Shown here: piece after piece, positions 22,542 through 34,574 of the stretch
Layout of the letters: each line of letters starts with the position of its first letter
Numbering within the stretch: the stretch's first letter is position 1
NCBI RefSeq assembly: GCF_008642275.1
Contig: NZ_CP029189.1
Coordinates: 1,359,001 to 1,423,000 of the forward strand
DNA length: 64,000 nt
Origin: Streptomyces venezuelae
GTDB lineage: Bacteria; Actinomycetota; Actinomycetes; Streptomycetales; Streptomycetaceae
Direction: 5' to 3'
Position numbers and translations under genes: made by a program
Notes under the pieces: generated by a model
What the model was told of the DNA's origin: nothing
The model's input: the letters and a program-made list of their open reading frames with translations, nothing else
The model's database searches: none

Positions 22542-23648
22542 CTAGAGCGCGAGCAGCTCCTTGGTCGTAATGGTGAGTAGCTCGGGACCGCCGTCCGCCT
22601 CGGGGCGCACGACGAGCGTGTCATCGATCCGGACACCTCCCCGGCCCGGGAGGTGAACCCCCGGTTCGACGGTGACCGGCACGCAAGCGTCCAGTTTACC
22701 CATTGCCGTAGGTGCAAGCTGCGGGTCCTCGTCGATTTCGAGGCCCACGCCGTGTCCGGTCCACGGAGCGAGGGCTTCCGTGTGGCCCGCGGAGTCCAGG
22801 ACGGAGCGTGCGGCACGGTCGACTTCCCGGTACGCGGCCCCGGGCAGCAGGGCCTCGCGCCCGGCCCGCTGGGCGGTGAAGACGAGGTCGTACAGCTCGA
22901 TCTGCCAGTCGGCCGGGCTGGTGCCGATCACGAAGGTCCGGCCGATCTCGCAGCGGTAGCCGCGGTAGTTGGCGCCCAGGCAGACCGTGAGGAAGTCGCC
23001 CTCCTCCACCCTTCGGTCGGATGGCCGGTGCCGGGAGCGGCCGGAGTGCGGGCCCGTGCCGACGGAGGTCGGGAAGGCCGGGCCGTCCGCCCCGTGGTCG
23101 ACGAGCCGCCGCTCCAGCTCCAGCGCGAGGTGCCGCTCGGTGCGCCCGACCAGGATGGACTCCAGCAGCTCCCCCAGGGCCTGGTCGGCGATCTCGGCGG
23201 CGATCCGCAGGCAGGCGATCTCCTGCTCGTCCTTGACGAGGCGCTGCTGCTCCACGGCGGTGCCGAGGTCGGCGAGGCGCAGTCTGGGCGCGACGGAGCG
23301 CAGGGCCCGGTGCCGGCCGACGGTGAGGTGGTGTTCCTCCACCGCGAGGGATTCGGCCCGGACTGCGGCGGCCAGATCGGCGGCCGCGACGGCCGGGTCC
23401 CCGCCGGGGCTGCCCAGGACGGAGACGTTCAGGTGCTCGTCGAGGCGGCCCTCGTCGGCTTCGCCGGTGGGCGCGCCGGAGCAGAAGAGCATGTCCTCGG
23501 TGGGGCCGACGAGCAGCACCGCGCCGAGCGGGGACGCCCCGGAGAGGTAGCGGACGTTCGCCGGACGCGTGATCAGTGCGGCGGCGTTCCCCGCGGCGGC
23601 GCATCGGTCGCGAAGCAGGTCCCGGCGGGCGGCGTACACGTCTGACAT
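22542..23648 (-). CDS. M24-family (Xaa-Pro aminopeptidase-like) protein with altered metal site
   Basis: The product has 368 residues. The N-terminal creatinase-like domain (1-125) and C-terminal pita-bread fold (135-368) are those of aminopeptidase P homologues. The five expected metal ligands D-D-H-E-E seem changed. The first two Asp positions read C and E ([18 protein letters not shown]), His is kept ([13 protein letters not shown]), the first Glu is kept (VEPGVH), and the last Glu reads Asp (VRIDDT). Peptidase activity is therefore doubtful. It lies 59 nt upstream of efp, a conserved pairing in many bacteria. Confidence 0.85.
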   Translation of the reverse strand: MSDVYAARRDLLRDRCAAAGNAAALITRPANVRYLSGASPLGAVLLVGPTEDMLFCSGAPTGEADEGRLDEHLNVSVLGSPGGDPAVAAADLAAAVRAESLAVEEHHLTVGRHRALRSVAPRLRLADLGTAVEQQRLVKDEQEIACLRIAAEIADQALGELLESILVGRTERHLALELERRLVDHGADGPAFPTSVGTGPHSGRSRHRPSDRRVEEGDFLTVCLGANYRGYRCEIGRTFVIGTSPADWQIELYDLVFTAQRAGREALLPGAAYREVDRAARSVLDSAGHTEALAPWTGHGVGLEIDEDPQLAPTAMGKLDACVPVTVEPGVHLPGRGGVRIDDTLVVRPEADGGPELLTITTKELLAL

Positions 23649-23727
23649 GTCTTCGAGCGTACGAGCGCACCGCCGATCCGGCCCGGCGAGCGCGTCCGGA
23701 CGGGCCCGGGCCGCCCGTTCCCGATCC

Positions 23728-23801
23728 AGGCCGTCTCGTCCGGATCCTGCCGGGCCCGCGGCGCCGGCTCGATCCGGCAGGGACTGCGCCTGGGCTGCCT
23801 A
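23728..23801. repeat. Partial copy of the intergenic palindromic element
   Basis: Positions 23728-23768 match the left arm of the 177-bp element at 39036-39212 almost base for base. The partner arm here is short and diverged, so the copy is truncated. It fills the 150-nt gap between the P-loop kinase and the M24 gene, and its edge includes the TAG stop of the kinase. Confidence 0.6.
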
Positions 23802-24635
23802 CGGGGTCCAGCCGCCGGGGGCGGACAGGGCGCGGGCCAGGGCCTCGTCGAGGGCGCGGGCGGTGCCCTCGACGTCGAGGTGGGTGTTGTCGATGATCGG
23901 CAGTCCGGAGCCGTACCAGCCGGCCATCCGGCCGTGGATCCGTGCGACTTCCTCGTCGGAGAGCCGGCGGTTGCCGGAGCGCTCGGCGTTGCGCTCCAGC
24001 ACGATCTCCAGGCCGGGCAGGAGTACGACCGGCAGCAGGTTCGGCCCCACGTGCCGCTTCCAGCCGCCCAGACCGACCACGGGCCGGTCGGGGAAGACGG
24101 CGTCGTCCAGGATGCAGGAGATGCCGTTCGCCAGGTAGTTGCGGGCGGCGAAGCCGCAGGTGCGGCGGGCGAGCCGGTACTGGGCCTCGGAGTGCTCGTT
24201 CCAGCCCGCCTGGGGGTCCGCGAAGCCCGAGCAGACCCACTCGCGGACGTCGTCCAGGCTGACGTGGGCGGTCGGCACGGGCCGGGTGCTGGCCCAGTGC
24301 CGGGCGACCGTGGTCTTGCCGGCGCCGGCCGGGCCGATCAGCAGCACGGCGAGGACGGCCCCGCCGGTGCCCGGCACCGCGGGAGGCAGCGGGATGTGCC
24401 CGGTTGCCTCCGGCACGGCGGGCACCGGCTGGGACTGGTGGTGCTGGTGGTGCTGGTGGTGCTGGTGAAGCGGCTGGTGGGGCGGGTGCGGTGGCTGCTG
24501 CGGCGGAGACTGCGGCGGGGGCGAACCCGGCCAGCCCTGCGCCGGGGCCATCGGCGGCTGCGGGGGCACCGACGGCTGCGGTCCGGGTTGCCCCCAGCCC
24601 GCAGCTCCGCCCCCGCCCCCCACTCCGTGCTGCAT
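23799..24635 (-). CDS. P-loop kinase-like ATPase with Pro/His/Gln-rich N-terminus
   Basis: The product has 278 residues. The first 85 residues are low complexity: Pro-rich, with a His-Gln run near 57-67. A zeta-toxin/chloramphenicol-kinase-like P-loop domain follows, with Walker A GPAGAGKTTVARHWA (about 101-115), a SLDDVREWV stretch that fits a substrate or metal-binding position, and a LID-like ERNAERSGNRRLSDEEVARIH segment. It probably phosphorylates a small molecule, which I cannot name. It lies between aroQ and the M24 gene. Confidence 0.8.
   Translation of the reverse strand: MQHGVGGGGGAAGWGQPGPQPSVPPQPPMAPAQGWPGSPPPQSPPQQPPHPPHQPLHQHHQHHQHHQSQPVPAVPEATGHIPLPPAVPGTGGAVLAVLLIGPAGAGKTTVARHWASTRPVPTAHVSLDDVREWVCSGFADPQAGWNEHSEAQYRLARRTCGFAARNYLANGISCILDDAVFPDRPVVGLGGWKRHVGPNLLPVVLLPGLEIVLERNAERSGNRRLSDEEVARIHGRMAGWYGSGLPIIDNTHLDVEGTARALDEALARALSAPGGWTP
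24435..24467 (-). repeat. 9-bp microsatellite in the P-loop kinase gene
   Basis: CTGGTGGTG occurs three times in tandem plus a partial fourth copy. On the coding strand it encodes the His-His-Gln run. Changes in copy number would stay in frame. Confidence 0.8.
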
Positions 24636-24727
24636 CCGCTGCCACTCCGTCTCGTTCCGGCGACTGATGCGAGAACGTTATATGACTGCCGGGGCCCGGC
24701 CGTCCACCAGCACCGTCAGGCAGGGTG

Positions 24728-26767
<2,040 letters not shown>

Positions 26768-26771
<4 letters not shown>

Positions 26772-27952
26772 CGGATCTGCAGGTTGTCGAGGTACGCCCG
26801 GACGTTGCGGCGGGTCTCCGGGACGGAGTCGCCGCCGAACTTCTCGACGACCGCGTCGGCCAGGACGAGGGCGACCATGGCCTCGGCGACGATGCCGGCG
26901 GCGGGCACGGCACACACGTCGGAGCGCTGGTGGTGGGCCACCGCCGCCTCGCCGGTGGCCACGTCGACGGTCGCCAGCGCGCGCGGGACGGTCGCGATGG
27001 GCTTCATCGCGGCGCGGACGCGCAGCAGCTCGCCGGTGGTCAGGCCGCCCTCGGTGCCGCCGGAGCGGCCGGAGGTGCGCTTGATGCCCTCGGGGGTGGA
27101 GACGATCTCGTCGTGGGCCTTGGAGCCGGGCACGCGGGCGAGCTCGAAGCCGTCGCCGACCTCGACGCCCTTGATGGCCTGGATGCCCATGAGGGCGGCG
27201 GCGAGGCGGGCGTCGAGCCGGCGGTCCCAGTGGACGTGCGAGCCGAGGCCGACCGGGACGCCGTAGGCGAGGACCTCGACGACGCCGCCGAGGGTGTCGC
27301 CGTCCTTGTGGGCCTGGTCGATCTCGGCGACCATCGCCTTGCTGGCGTCGGCGTCGAGGCAGCGCACCGGGTCGGCGTCGAGCTTCTCCACGTCGGCCGG
27401 GGTCGGGTAGACGCCGTACGGGGCCTTGGCCGCGGCCAGCTCGACCACGTGGGAGACGATCTCGATGCCCGCGACCTCCTTGATGAAGGAGCGGGCGACG
27501 GCGCCGAGGGCGACGCGGGCGGCGGTCTCACGGGCGCTGGCGCGCTCCAGGATCGGCCGGGCCTCGTCGAAGCCGTACTTCTGCATGCCCGCGAGGTCGG
27601 CGTGGCCGGGGCGCGGACGGGTCAGCGGCGCGTTGCGACCGGTCTCCTTCAGGAGCGAGGGGTCGACCGGGTCGGCCGACATCACGGTCTCCCACTTGGG
27701 CCACTCGGTGTTGCCGATCATGACCGCGACCGGACCGCCCTGGGACAGGCCGTGCCGGACGCCGCCGAGGAAGGTGATCTCGTCCTGCTCGAACTTCATG
27801 CGGGCACCGCGGCCATAACCGAGTCGGCGACGGGCCAGGTGATCGGCCACCAGCTCGGTGGTGACCGGGACGCCGGCGGGAAGACCCTCCAGCGTCGCGA
27901 CCAGTGCCGGGCCGTGCGACTCTCCTGCGGTCAGCCAACGCAACCTGCTCAA
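26768..27952 (-). CDS. aroC: Chorismate synthase
   Basis: The product has 394 residues. The family signatures [33 protein letters not shown] and [12 protein letters not shown] are plain. With reduced FMN it converts EPSP to chorismate. The only start that keeps the conserved N-terminus ([13 protein letters not shown]) is TTG at 27952, preceded by GAGGAG five bases upstream. It is the first gene of the aroC-K-B-Q set; its promoter should lie in 27953-28084. Confidence 0.97.
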
Positions 27953-28084
27953 CGATGCTCCTCATGCTCGCGCCTGGTACAGCGACGGCGCGATCGGGTG
28001 CGCGGCCCTGACCCGCCTCACCCGATCCTCCCACGTCCGGAAGGGTTTCTCGGGCCCCGGTCCAGCTATCGGACGCCCGAGGCG

Positions 28085-28276
28085 TCAGCGGGACCTCCGG
28101 CCGCGCTCACGCTGCCAGGTGATCCCGTACCAGAGGATGACGGAAGCAAGGAGTCCGATGATGAGCGCCTTGGCCCACAAGGGGAGCCCGCCGAAGGCCA
28201 CCCGGGCCGCGGTGCCGATGACGACGGGGAGGTCCCACTTCGACGCGAGTACCTCGTCCGTGCTGTTGCCGTCCAT
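28085..28276 (-). CDS. Small single-pass membrane protein
   Basis: The product has 63 residues from ATG 28276. A hydrophilic N-terminus is followed by one strong membrane helix (about 34-52, LWAKALIIGLLASVILWYG) and a basic tail (QRERGRRSR), giving an N-out/C-in prediction. I recognise no family. It lies 32 nt downstream of aroE on the same strand. A longer open frame through aroE is a GC-rich shadow. A short inverted repeat (GACGCC/GGCGTC) overlaps its stop. Confidence 0.65.
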   Translation of the reverse strand: MDGNSTDEVLASKWDLPVVIGTAARVAFGGLPLWAKALIIGLLASVILWYGITWQRERGRRSR

Positions 28277-28308
28277 GCCGCCCCCCTGTGCGTACGCAGG
28301 CGGAAAGC

Positions 28309-29133
28309 CTAACGGGCGGCGAGCGCCCGCTCTCCGGCGGCCCTCATCGCGGCGAGCGGCCCCGGGGTCCGGCCCGTCATCCGCTCGACCTGGAGCACGG
28401 CCTGGTGGACGAGCAGGTCGAGTCCGCCGACGACCTGGCCGCCCTGCCGGGACCAGGCCTCGGCCAGCGCGGTCGGCCAGGGGTCGTAGAGGACGTCGAA
28501 GAGGGTGCCCGCCCCAGCGGGTACGGACGCCGCCAGGGCGTCGGTCGTACCGGCCGGTGTGGTGGCGATCACCAGGGGCGCGGACAGCGCGGCGGCCGCC
28601 TCGGACCAGTCGGCCGTGCGGACGGGCACGCCGAGCCGCTCGCCCCACTGCCGCATCTCGTCGGCGCGGGCCGCCGAGCGGACGTACGCGGTGACCTCGC
28701 CGGAGCAGATCCGCGAGAGCGCGGCCAGCGCCGAGGAGGCCGTGGCCCCGGCGCCGAGGATGGCGGCCGAGGACACCTTCTCGACGCCGCGCTCGTGGAG
28801 CGCGGCGACGATGCCGGGGATGTCGGTGTTGTCGCCGAGGCGGCGGCCGTCCTCGGTGAGGACGACGGTGTTGACCGCCTCGACGGCGGCGGCCGTGTCG
28901 CTGATGCCGTCCAGCAGCGGCATGATCGCCCGCTTGAGCGGCATGGTCAGGGACAGCCCGGCCCACTCGGGGCCGAGTCCTGCCACGAACTCCGGGAGCG
29001 CGGCCTCGTCGATCTCGAAGCGGTCGTAGGACCAGTCGTCGAGGCCGAGCTCCTGATAAGCGGCGCGGTGCAGCACCGGTGAGAGAGAGTGCTCGATGGG
29101 CGAACCCAACACCGCGGCCCTTATGCGTGACAT
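28309..29133 (-). CDS. aroE: Shikimate dehydrogenase
   Basis: The product has 274 residues. The substrate-binding GSPIEHSLSPVLHRAAY is at the N-terminus, with catalytic LTMPLKRAIMP (Lys) and NTDIPGI (Asp). The NADP-binding AILGAGATASSALAAL glycine-rich motif follows. It reduces dehydroshikimate to shikimate, completing the local set of shikimate genes. It starts 6 nt after the mltG stop. Confidence 0.94.
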   Translation of the reverse strand: MSRIRAAVLGSPIEHSLSPVLHRAAYQELGLDDWSYDRFEIDEAALPEFVAGLGPEWAGLSLTMPLKRAIMPLLDGISDTAAAVEAVNTVVLTEDGRRLGDNTDIPGIVAALHERGVEKVSSAAILGAGATASSALAALSRICSGEVTAYVRSAARADEMRQWGERLGVPVRTADWSEAAAALSAPLVIATTPAGTTDALAASVPAGAGTLFDVLYDPWPTALAEAWSRQGGQVVGGLDLLVHQAVLQVERMTGRTPGPLAAMRAAGERALAAR

Positions 29134-29139
29134 GTCCTG

Positions 29140-30951
29140 CTATCCGCCGTTCTTCTGCTTCTGCCGTTCCTGGAACTCGTTGGCCAGCTTGGTGTGCTCT
29201 TCGTAGGTCTTGGTGAAGGTCGTGGTCTTGCCGTCGACCGACACGAAGAACATCCAGCCGCCGTGGTCCGGGTTGAGCGTAGCGGTCAGCGCGTCCAGGC
29301 CCGGGTTGTTGATCGGACCGGTGGGCAGTCCCCTGACGAAATGCGTGTTGTAGGGGTTGTCGAAGGCCTGGGCTTCCTTCAGGTTGAAGTTGATCTCGCT
29401 CTGGTTCTTCACGTAGTTGTACGTCGAGTCGAACTGGAGCTTCTGGTTCGTGACGTCGTTGGTCTTCTTGAGGCGGTTGTAGACCACCTCGGCCATCTTC
29501 CGGAAGTCGTCGTGGTTCTTGCCCTCGGCGTTGACGAGGCTCGCGACCGTGACCACCTGGAGCGGATTCTCCAGGCCCAGTTCCTTGGCCTTGCCTTCGA
29601 GGCCGAGCTCCGCGTACTTGTCGGTCGCGTTCTTGACCATCTGCTTGAGCAGGGAGTCGGGGGTGCTGTCCTTGCTGAGGTCGTAGCGCGCCGGGTACAG
29701 GAAGCCTTCGAGCGGGTCGATCAGCTTCGGGTTGTTGTTCGCCCAGGCCGGCAGGCCGAGGTTCTTGATCTCGCGCTTGGCGATCTCGGCGGTGGTGCCC
29801 TCCTGCTGGCCCAGCTTCTTGTCGATCGCCGCGTACACCGCGGTGTTGCGCATGCCCTCGGTGACCGTGATGACGTTCAGCTTCGAGGGGTCGCTCATCA
29901 CCTCGACCGCGGAGGCGGCCGACATCTTCTTCCTGAGCGGGTAGACACCGGCCTGGATGGCCTTGCCCGGGGGGAGCTTGGCCGCGGCGTCGACGAACGC
30001 CTGCCCACTGGCGACGACGCCCGCCTTCTTGAGGATCAGGCCCATCTGCAGGAGGCCCGAGCCCTTGGGGATCTCGACCTCGACGATGTCGCCGCTGCCC
30101 TCGCCCGCGAAGTCCTCGGCCGAGCTGAACCTGGCCTTGATGTAGTTGTAGCCGTAGTAGCCGCCACCGCCGACCACGCCGAGGACGACGACCGCGGCGA
30201 CCAGGCAGGCCGTGCCGCTGCGCTTCTTGGGCTTGCCGCCCTTGGAGCGGCCACCCCGGCGGTCGTCGCCGTCGTCTCCGTCGCCGTCACCGCCGCCACC
30301 GGCGGTGAGCAGGTCGTTCTCCGGCTCCTCGGCCGGCTCCGGCTCCTCGGCGGGTTCCGGCTCCAGGTGCCGCCGTCCCGGGGGCTGCGGCGGCTCGTAG
30401 GCGTCCTCCGTGGTGTAGAGGTCCGGAGCCTCACCGGGGTAGCCCGCCACGGGCTGCTGGGTGTAGGGGTCCACGCCCGCGTACGGGTCGGTCCGCACCG
30501 CCGCCGCGTACTGGCCCTGGCCGGTGTCCCAGCCCTGGCTGTCGTACACCGGCTGCTGCGGCTGGGGCTGCTGTGCCTGCTGCTGCGGGGCGTAGGCCTG
30601 CTGCTGCCCGGCGTACTGCTGCGGGTACTGGCCCTGGCCCTGGCCCTGGCCCTGGCCCTGGCCCTGCATGTACTGCTGCGGCGGCTGCTGCTGCTGCGCC
30701 TGCTGCGGGTACTGCCCCTGCGGGTACTGCGGCTGCTGGTGCTGCTGGTACTCCGGGTACTGCTCGTACTGCGGATGCTGGGGGTACTGCTGCTGGTACT
30801 GCGGCTCCTGTGGGTACTCCTGCTGCTGCGGGGCACCGCCGTGAGGCACCTGGCCCTGCTGGGTCTGGTGCCCGGTCCACCCCTGGTCCCCGTAAAGGGG
30901 GTCCTCGGGGTGCCAGGGTTCGGGGCCACGGCCCCGGCCATACTCAGTCAT
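29140..30951 (-). CDS. mltG: Endolytic murein transglycosylase MltG with long Gln/Tyr/Pro-rich N-terminus
   Basis: The product has 603 residues, far longer than the usual 340-400. Residues 1-245 are cytoplasmic and low complexity: Gln/Tyr/Pro-rich to about 170, then an EPEPAEEPE acidic repeat, then a basic KGGKPKKR stretch. One membrane helix follows (about 246-265). The extracytoplasmic YceG/MltG domain holds a LysM-like part and the catalytic Glu in ASLVNAEGKNHDD before EVVYNRL. MltG cuts nascent glycan strands. It lies between ruvX and aroE. Confidence 0.93.
   Translation of the reverse strand: MTEYGRGRGPEPWHPEDPLYGDQGWTGHQTQQGQVPHGGAPQQQEYPQEPQYQQQYPQHPQYEQYPEYQQHQQPQYPQGQYPQQAQQQQPPQQYMQGQGQGQGQGQGQYPQQYAGQQQAYAPQQQAQQPQPQQPVYDSQGWDTGQGQYAAAVRTDPYAGVDPYTQQPVAGYPGEAPDLYTTEDAYEPPQPPGRRHLEPEPAEEPEPAEEPENDLLTAGGGGDGDGDDGDDRRGGRSKGGKPKKRSGTACLVAAVVVLGVVGGGGYYGYNYIKARFSSAEDFAGEGSGDIVEVEIPKGSGLLQMGLILKKAGVVASGQAFVDAAAKLPPGKAIQAGVYPLRKKMSAASAVEVMSDPSKLNVITVTEGMRNTAVYAAIDKKLGQQEGTTAEIAKREIKNLGLPAWANNNPKLIDPLEGFLYPARYDLSKDSTPDSLLKQMVKNATDKYAELGLEGKAKELGLENPLQVVTVASLVNAEGKNHDDFRKMAEVVYNRLKKTNDVTNQKLQFDSTYNYVKNQSEINFNLKEAQAFDNPYNTHFVRGLPTGPINNPGLDALTATLNPDHGGWMFFVSVDGKTTTFTKTYEEHTKLANEFQERQKQKNGG
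30631..30666 (-). repeat. Six tandem hexanucleotides in mltG
   Basis: GCCCTG is repeated exactly six times. On the coding strand it encodes (Gly-Gln)n within the low-complexity region of MltG, so copy-number changes keep the frame. Confidence 0.85.
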
Positions 30952-31079
30952 CGGTCCCCTAGAGCCGCGAGACGGAGGCCACGGACTCCTTCGTCCATGG
31001 CACCCGGGTCCGCCTCTTTGACGGTGGGCGACGGCTGTTCGAATGCCGTCTCATCGCGCGGAACGTTACCGTATCGCGA

Positions 31080-31550
31080 TCAGACAACCACTTCGACGCA
31101 CTCACCGGGCGGATTACCTGATACCCGTTCGGTCTCAAGAGCGTTCTGAAGGATCACCACAGCGGCTGCCTGGTCGATGACCGACCGGCCCTTCTTGGCG
31201 TTCTTCCCCGAGGCCCGCAGACCCTGGGCGGCGGTGACCGTGGTCATCCGCTCGTCCACCAGACGGACCGTCACCGGCTTGATCCCCTTCGCGAGTTCGT
31301 TCGCGAAGGCGCGCACCTTGGCCGCGGCCGGCCCCTCCCGCCCGCTGAGCGAGCGGGGGAGGCCGACCACGACTTCGAGGGGCTCGTACTCCTCGACGAG
31401 CTGCCGCAGCCGCCGGTGGGCGAAGGGGATGTCCCGGCCCGGAACGGTTTCCACCGGTGTGGCCAGGACCCCGTCGGGGTCGCAGGACGCGACCCCGATC
31501 CGGGCGTCCCCGACGTCGATGGCGAGCCGTCGGCCGCGGCGCAGAGTCAT
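31080..31550 (-). CDS. ruvX: RuvX/YqgF, pre-16S rRNA nuclease
   Basis: The product has 156 residues from ATG 31550. The RNase H-like fold shows AIDVGDARIGVAS at the first strand, VVGLPRSLSGREG, VRLVDERMTTVTA and the C-terminal SVIDQAAAVVILQ with the last catalytic Asp. In E. coli the homologue processes the 5' end of 16S rRNA. It starts 2 nt after the alaS stop, a common actinobacterial arrangement (alaS-ruvX-mltG-aroE). Confidence 0.94.
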   Translation of the reverse strand: MTLRRGRRLAIDVGDARIGVASCDPDGVLATPVETVPGRDIPFAHRRLRQLVEEYEPLEVVVGLPRSLSGREGPAAAKVRAFANELAKGIKPVTVRLVDERMTTVTAAQGLRASGKNAKKGRSVIDQAAAVVILQNALETERVSGNPPGECVEVVV

Positions 31551-31552
31551 CG

Positions 31553-34222
31553 TCAGACCGTCTCGACGACGAGGCGCTCGACGGCGCTGATGGCCTCCGG
31601 CACGGCGGCCGCGTTCTGGCCGCCGCCCTGGGCGACGTCCGGCTTGCCGCCACCGCCGCCGCCGAGGGTCTTGGCGGCCGTACGGACCAGGTCGCCGGCC
31701 TTGAGGCCGCGCTCGCGGGCGGCCTCGTTGGTGGCGATCACGGTCAGCGGGCGGTCGTTCGCCACGGTGAACAGGGCCACGACGGCCGGACGGTCGCCCT
31801 GGATGCGGCCGCGGACGTCGAGGACCAGCTTGCGCAGGTCGTCGGCGCCGACGCCGTCCGCCACCTGGCCGACGACGAGGGCGACGCCCTTGACGTCCTG
31901 GGCGTTCTGGGCGAGACCGGCGGCGGCCTGGAGGACCTTCTCCGCGCGGAACTTCTCGATCTCCTTCTCGGCGTCCTTCAGCTTGCCGAGCATGGAGGCG
32001 ATCTTCTCCGGCAGCTCCTCCGGACGGCCCTTGACCAGCTCCTGGAGCTGGGCGACGACCGTGTGCTCCTTGGCGAGGAAGTTGTACGCGTCCACGCCCA
32101 CGAGGGCCTCGACGCGGCGCACGCCGGAGCCGATGGAGGACTCGCCGAGCAGCTTGACCAGGCCCAGCTGGGCGGTGTTGCCGACGTGCGTGCCGCCGCA
32201 CAGCTCCTTGGAGAAGTCGCCGATGGTCACGACGCGCACGCGCTCGCCGTACTTCTCGCCGAACTCGGCGATGGCGCCCTGCTTCTTCGCCTCGTCGATG
32301 CTCATGATCTCGGCGGTGACGTCGAGCTCGCGCGACAGCACGTCGTTGATCTTCTGCTCCACGTCGGTGAGGACCGAGCCGGGGACGGCGTTCGGGGAGC
32401 CGAAGTCGAAGCGGAAGCGGCCCGGGCTGTTCTCCGAACCGGCCTGGGCGGCGGTCGGGCCGAGGGCGTCGCGCAGCGCCTGGTGGGTCAGGTGCGTGGC
32501 CGAGTGGGCGCGGGCGATGGCCCGGCGGCGGTGCACGTCGATGGCGGCGTACGCGGAGGCGCCGACCGTCACCTCGCCGACCTGGACGGAACCCTTGTGC
32601 ACGGAGACGCCCGGGACCGGCTGCTGCACGTCGCGGACGACGATGACGGCGCCCGAGTCGAGCTTGATGCGGCCCTGGTCGGCGAGCTGGCCGCCGCCCT
32701 CGGCGTAGAAGGGGGTGCGGTCGAGGACGACCTCGACCTCGTCGCCCTCGGAGGCGGCGGGCGCGGAGACGCCGTTGACCAGGAGGCCGACGATGGTGGA
32801 CTCGCCCTGGTTGGTGGCGTAGCCGGTGAACTCGGTGGCGCCGGAGCCGTCGGCGATCTCCCGGTAGGCGGACATGTCCGCGTGGCCGGTCTTCTTGGCC
32901 TTGGCGTCGGCCTTGGCGCGGTCGCGCTGCTCCTGCATCAGGCGGCGGAAGCCGGGCTCGTCCACGGTCAGGCCCTGCTCGGCGGCCATCTCCAGGGTGA
33001 GGTCGATCGGGAAGCCCCAGGTGTCGTGGAGCAGGAACGCCTTGTCGCCGGAGAGGACCGTGCCGCCGGTGGCCTTGGTCTCGGTGACGGCGGTGTCGAG
33101 GATGTTGGTGCCGCCCTTGATGGCCTTCAGGAAGGCGGCTTCCTCGGCGAGCGCGACGGTCTCGATGCGCTTGCGGTCGGTGACGAGCTCCGGGTACTGC
33201 TGGCCCATCGTGTTGATCACGACGTCGACGAGGTCCTGGACGACGGGACCGGTGGCACCCATGAGGCGCATGTTGCGGATGGCGCGGCGCATGATGCGGC
33301 GCAGCACGTAGCCGCGGCCCTCGTTGCCGGGGGTGACGCCGTCGCCGATGAGCATGGTCGAGGTGCGGATGTGGTCGGCGACCACGCGCAGCGAGACGTC
33401 CGTGCCCTGGGCGGCGCCGTAGCGGACACCGGTCAGCTCGGTGGCCTTGTCCATGACCACGCGCAGGGTGTCGGTCTCGTACATGTTCTGCACGCCCTGC
33501 AGGATCATCGCGAGGCGTTCGAGGCCCAGGCCCGTGTCGATGTTCTTCGACGGCAGGTCGCCGAGGATCGGGAAGTCCTCCTTCCCGTCGCCGGCGCCGC
33601 GCTCGTACTGCATGAAGACCAGGTTCCAGATCTCCACGTAGCGCTCGTCGTTGACGGCCGGGCCGCCCTCGACGCCGAACTCGGGGCCGCGGTCGTAGTT
33701 GATCTCGGAGCACGGGCCGCAGGGGCCCGGGACGCCCATGGACCAGAAGTTGTCCTTCTTGCCCAGGCGCTGGATGCGCTCGGCGGGGACGCCGATCTTC
33801 TCGCGCCAGATCTGCTCGGCCTCGTCGTCGTCGAGGTAGACGGTGATCCAGAGCTTCTCGGGCTCCAGGCCGTAGCCGCCGTCCGCCACGGAGCTGGTCA
33901 GCAGCTCCCAGGCGTACTTGATGGCGCCTTCCTTGAAGTAGTCCCCGAAGGAGAAGTTGCCGCACATCTGGAAGAACGTGCCGTGGCGGGTGGTCTTGCC
34001 GACCTCTTCGATGTCCGGCGTGCGGACGCACTTCTGGACGCTGGTGAGCGTCGGGGCCGGAGGCTTGGTCTCACCCAGGAAGTAGGGCTTGAACGGCACC
34101 ATGCCCGCGGGCACCAGCAGCAGAGTCGGGTCGTCCGCGATGAGCGACGCCGAAGGGACAACGGCGTGACCGCGCTCCTCGAAGAAGCTCAGCCAGCGGC
34201 GGCGAATCTCAGCCGACTCCAT
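31553..34222 (-). CDS. alaS: Alanyl-tRNA synthetase
   Basis: This 889-residue protein has the full family length. The class II core starts [26 protein letters not shown] and includes [10 protein letters not shown]. The editing domain has the zinc motif ATHLTHQAL (HxxxH) and CGGTHVGNT further on. A C-terminal C-Ala domain follows (about 720-889), including the [15 protein letters not shown] stretch. It charges tRNA-Ala and edits Ser/Gly mischarging. The start overlaps the upstream gene's stop (TGATG). Confidence 0.98.
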   Translation of the reverse strand: MESAEIRRRWLSFFEERGHAVVPSASLIADDPTLLLVPAGMVPFKPYFLGETKPPAPTLTSVQKCVRTPDIEEVGKTTRHGTFFQMCGNFSFGDYFKEGAIKYAWELLTSSVADGGYGLEPEKLWITVYLDDDEAEQIWREKIGVPAERIQRLGKKDNFWSMGVPGPCGPCSEINYDRGPEFGVEGGPAVNDERYVEIWNLVFMQYERGAGDGKEDFPILGDLPSKNIDTGLGLERLAMILQGVQNMYETDTLRVVMDKATELTGVRYGAAQGTDVSLRVVADHIRTSTMLIGDGVTPGNEGRGYVLRRIMRRAIRNMRLMGATGPVVQDLVDVVINTMGQQYPELVTDRKRIETVALAEEAAFLKAIKGGTNILDTAVTETKATGGTVLSGDKAFLLHDTWGFPIDLTLEMAAEQGLTVDEPGFRRLMQEQRDRAKADAKAKKTGHADMSAYREIADGSGATEFTGYATNQGESTIVGLLVNGVSAPAASEGDEVEVVLDRTPFYAEGGGQLADQGRIKLDSGAVIVVRDVQQPVPGVSVHKGSVQVGEVTVGASAYAAIDVHRRRAIARAHSATHLTHQALRDALGPTAAQAGSENSPGRFRFDFGSPNAVPGSVLTDVEQKINDVLSRELDVTAEIMSIDEAKKQGAIAEFGEKYGERVRVVTIGDFSKELCGGTHVGNTAQLGLVKLLGESSIGSGVRRVEALVGVDAYNFLAKEHTVVAQLQELVKGRPEELPEKIASMLGKLKDAEKEIEKFRAEKVLQAAAGLAQNAQDVKGVALVVGQVADGVGADDLRKLVLDVRGRIQGDRPAVVALFTVANDRPLTVIATNEAARERGLKAGDLVRTAAKTLGGGGGGKPDVAQGGGQNAAAVPEAISAVERLVVETV

Positions 34223-34566
34223 CAGTGGTCCTCATTCCGGTCGTACGACATTTTGGGTCGGTAGGTGGTCTTGGTGTTCTCGATGGCCCGCAGCCGCCGG
34301 GGCCCGGGGAGGGCCGTGACGTTGTCGGGCCGGTCGGGATCCTGGTGGAGTCCCAGTGCGTCGTTCAGCTCGTCCTCGCGCTGCGTCATTCCCGCTCTGA
34401 CGTCGAGGGCGAAGTCCTTGAGGCGGTGTCCCGCCTCCACGGCCTTGTCGGCCGCCTGGGCGGCGAGACTCTCCGGCGTCAGCTTCTTCAGCTGGCGGTT
34501 GACCTTGGTGGTGGCCCACACGCCGGCGGCTGCGCCGGCGGTGAACCAGAAGGCTCGGCGGAACAT
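34222..34566 (-). CDS. Small conserved protein upstream of alaS (possible DUF6167)
   Basis: The product has 114 residues. The N-terminus [20 protein letters not shown] is hydrophobic and may be a membrane helix; the rest is charged and helical. I recognise it only as the small actinobacterial protein usually found between a DUF948 protein and alaS, perhaps DUF6167. Its stop overlaps the alaS start by one base. Function unknown; the context suggests an envelope role rather than translation. Confidence 0.75.
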   Translation of the reverse strand: MFRRAFWFTAGAAAGVWATTKVNRQLKKLTPESLAAQAADKAVEAGHRLKDFALDVRAGMTQREDELNDALGLHQDPDRPDNVTALPGPRRLRAIENTKTTYRPKMSYDRNEDH

Positions 34567-34574
34567 CGGCGGTC

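Noticed and set aside
28277..28966. Upstream extension of the small membrane protein through aroE
   Set aside because: The extra part is Arg/Gly-rich shadow of aroE; only the last 63 codons have protein-like features and a clean ATG.
31080..34031. 983-codon minus-strand frame reading through alaS into ruvX
   Set aside because: Only its last 156 codons encode RuvX; the rest is an off-frame reading of alaS.
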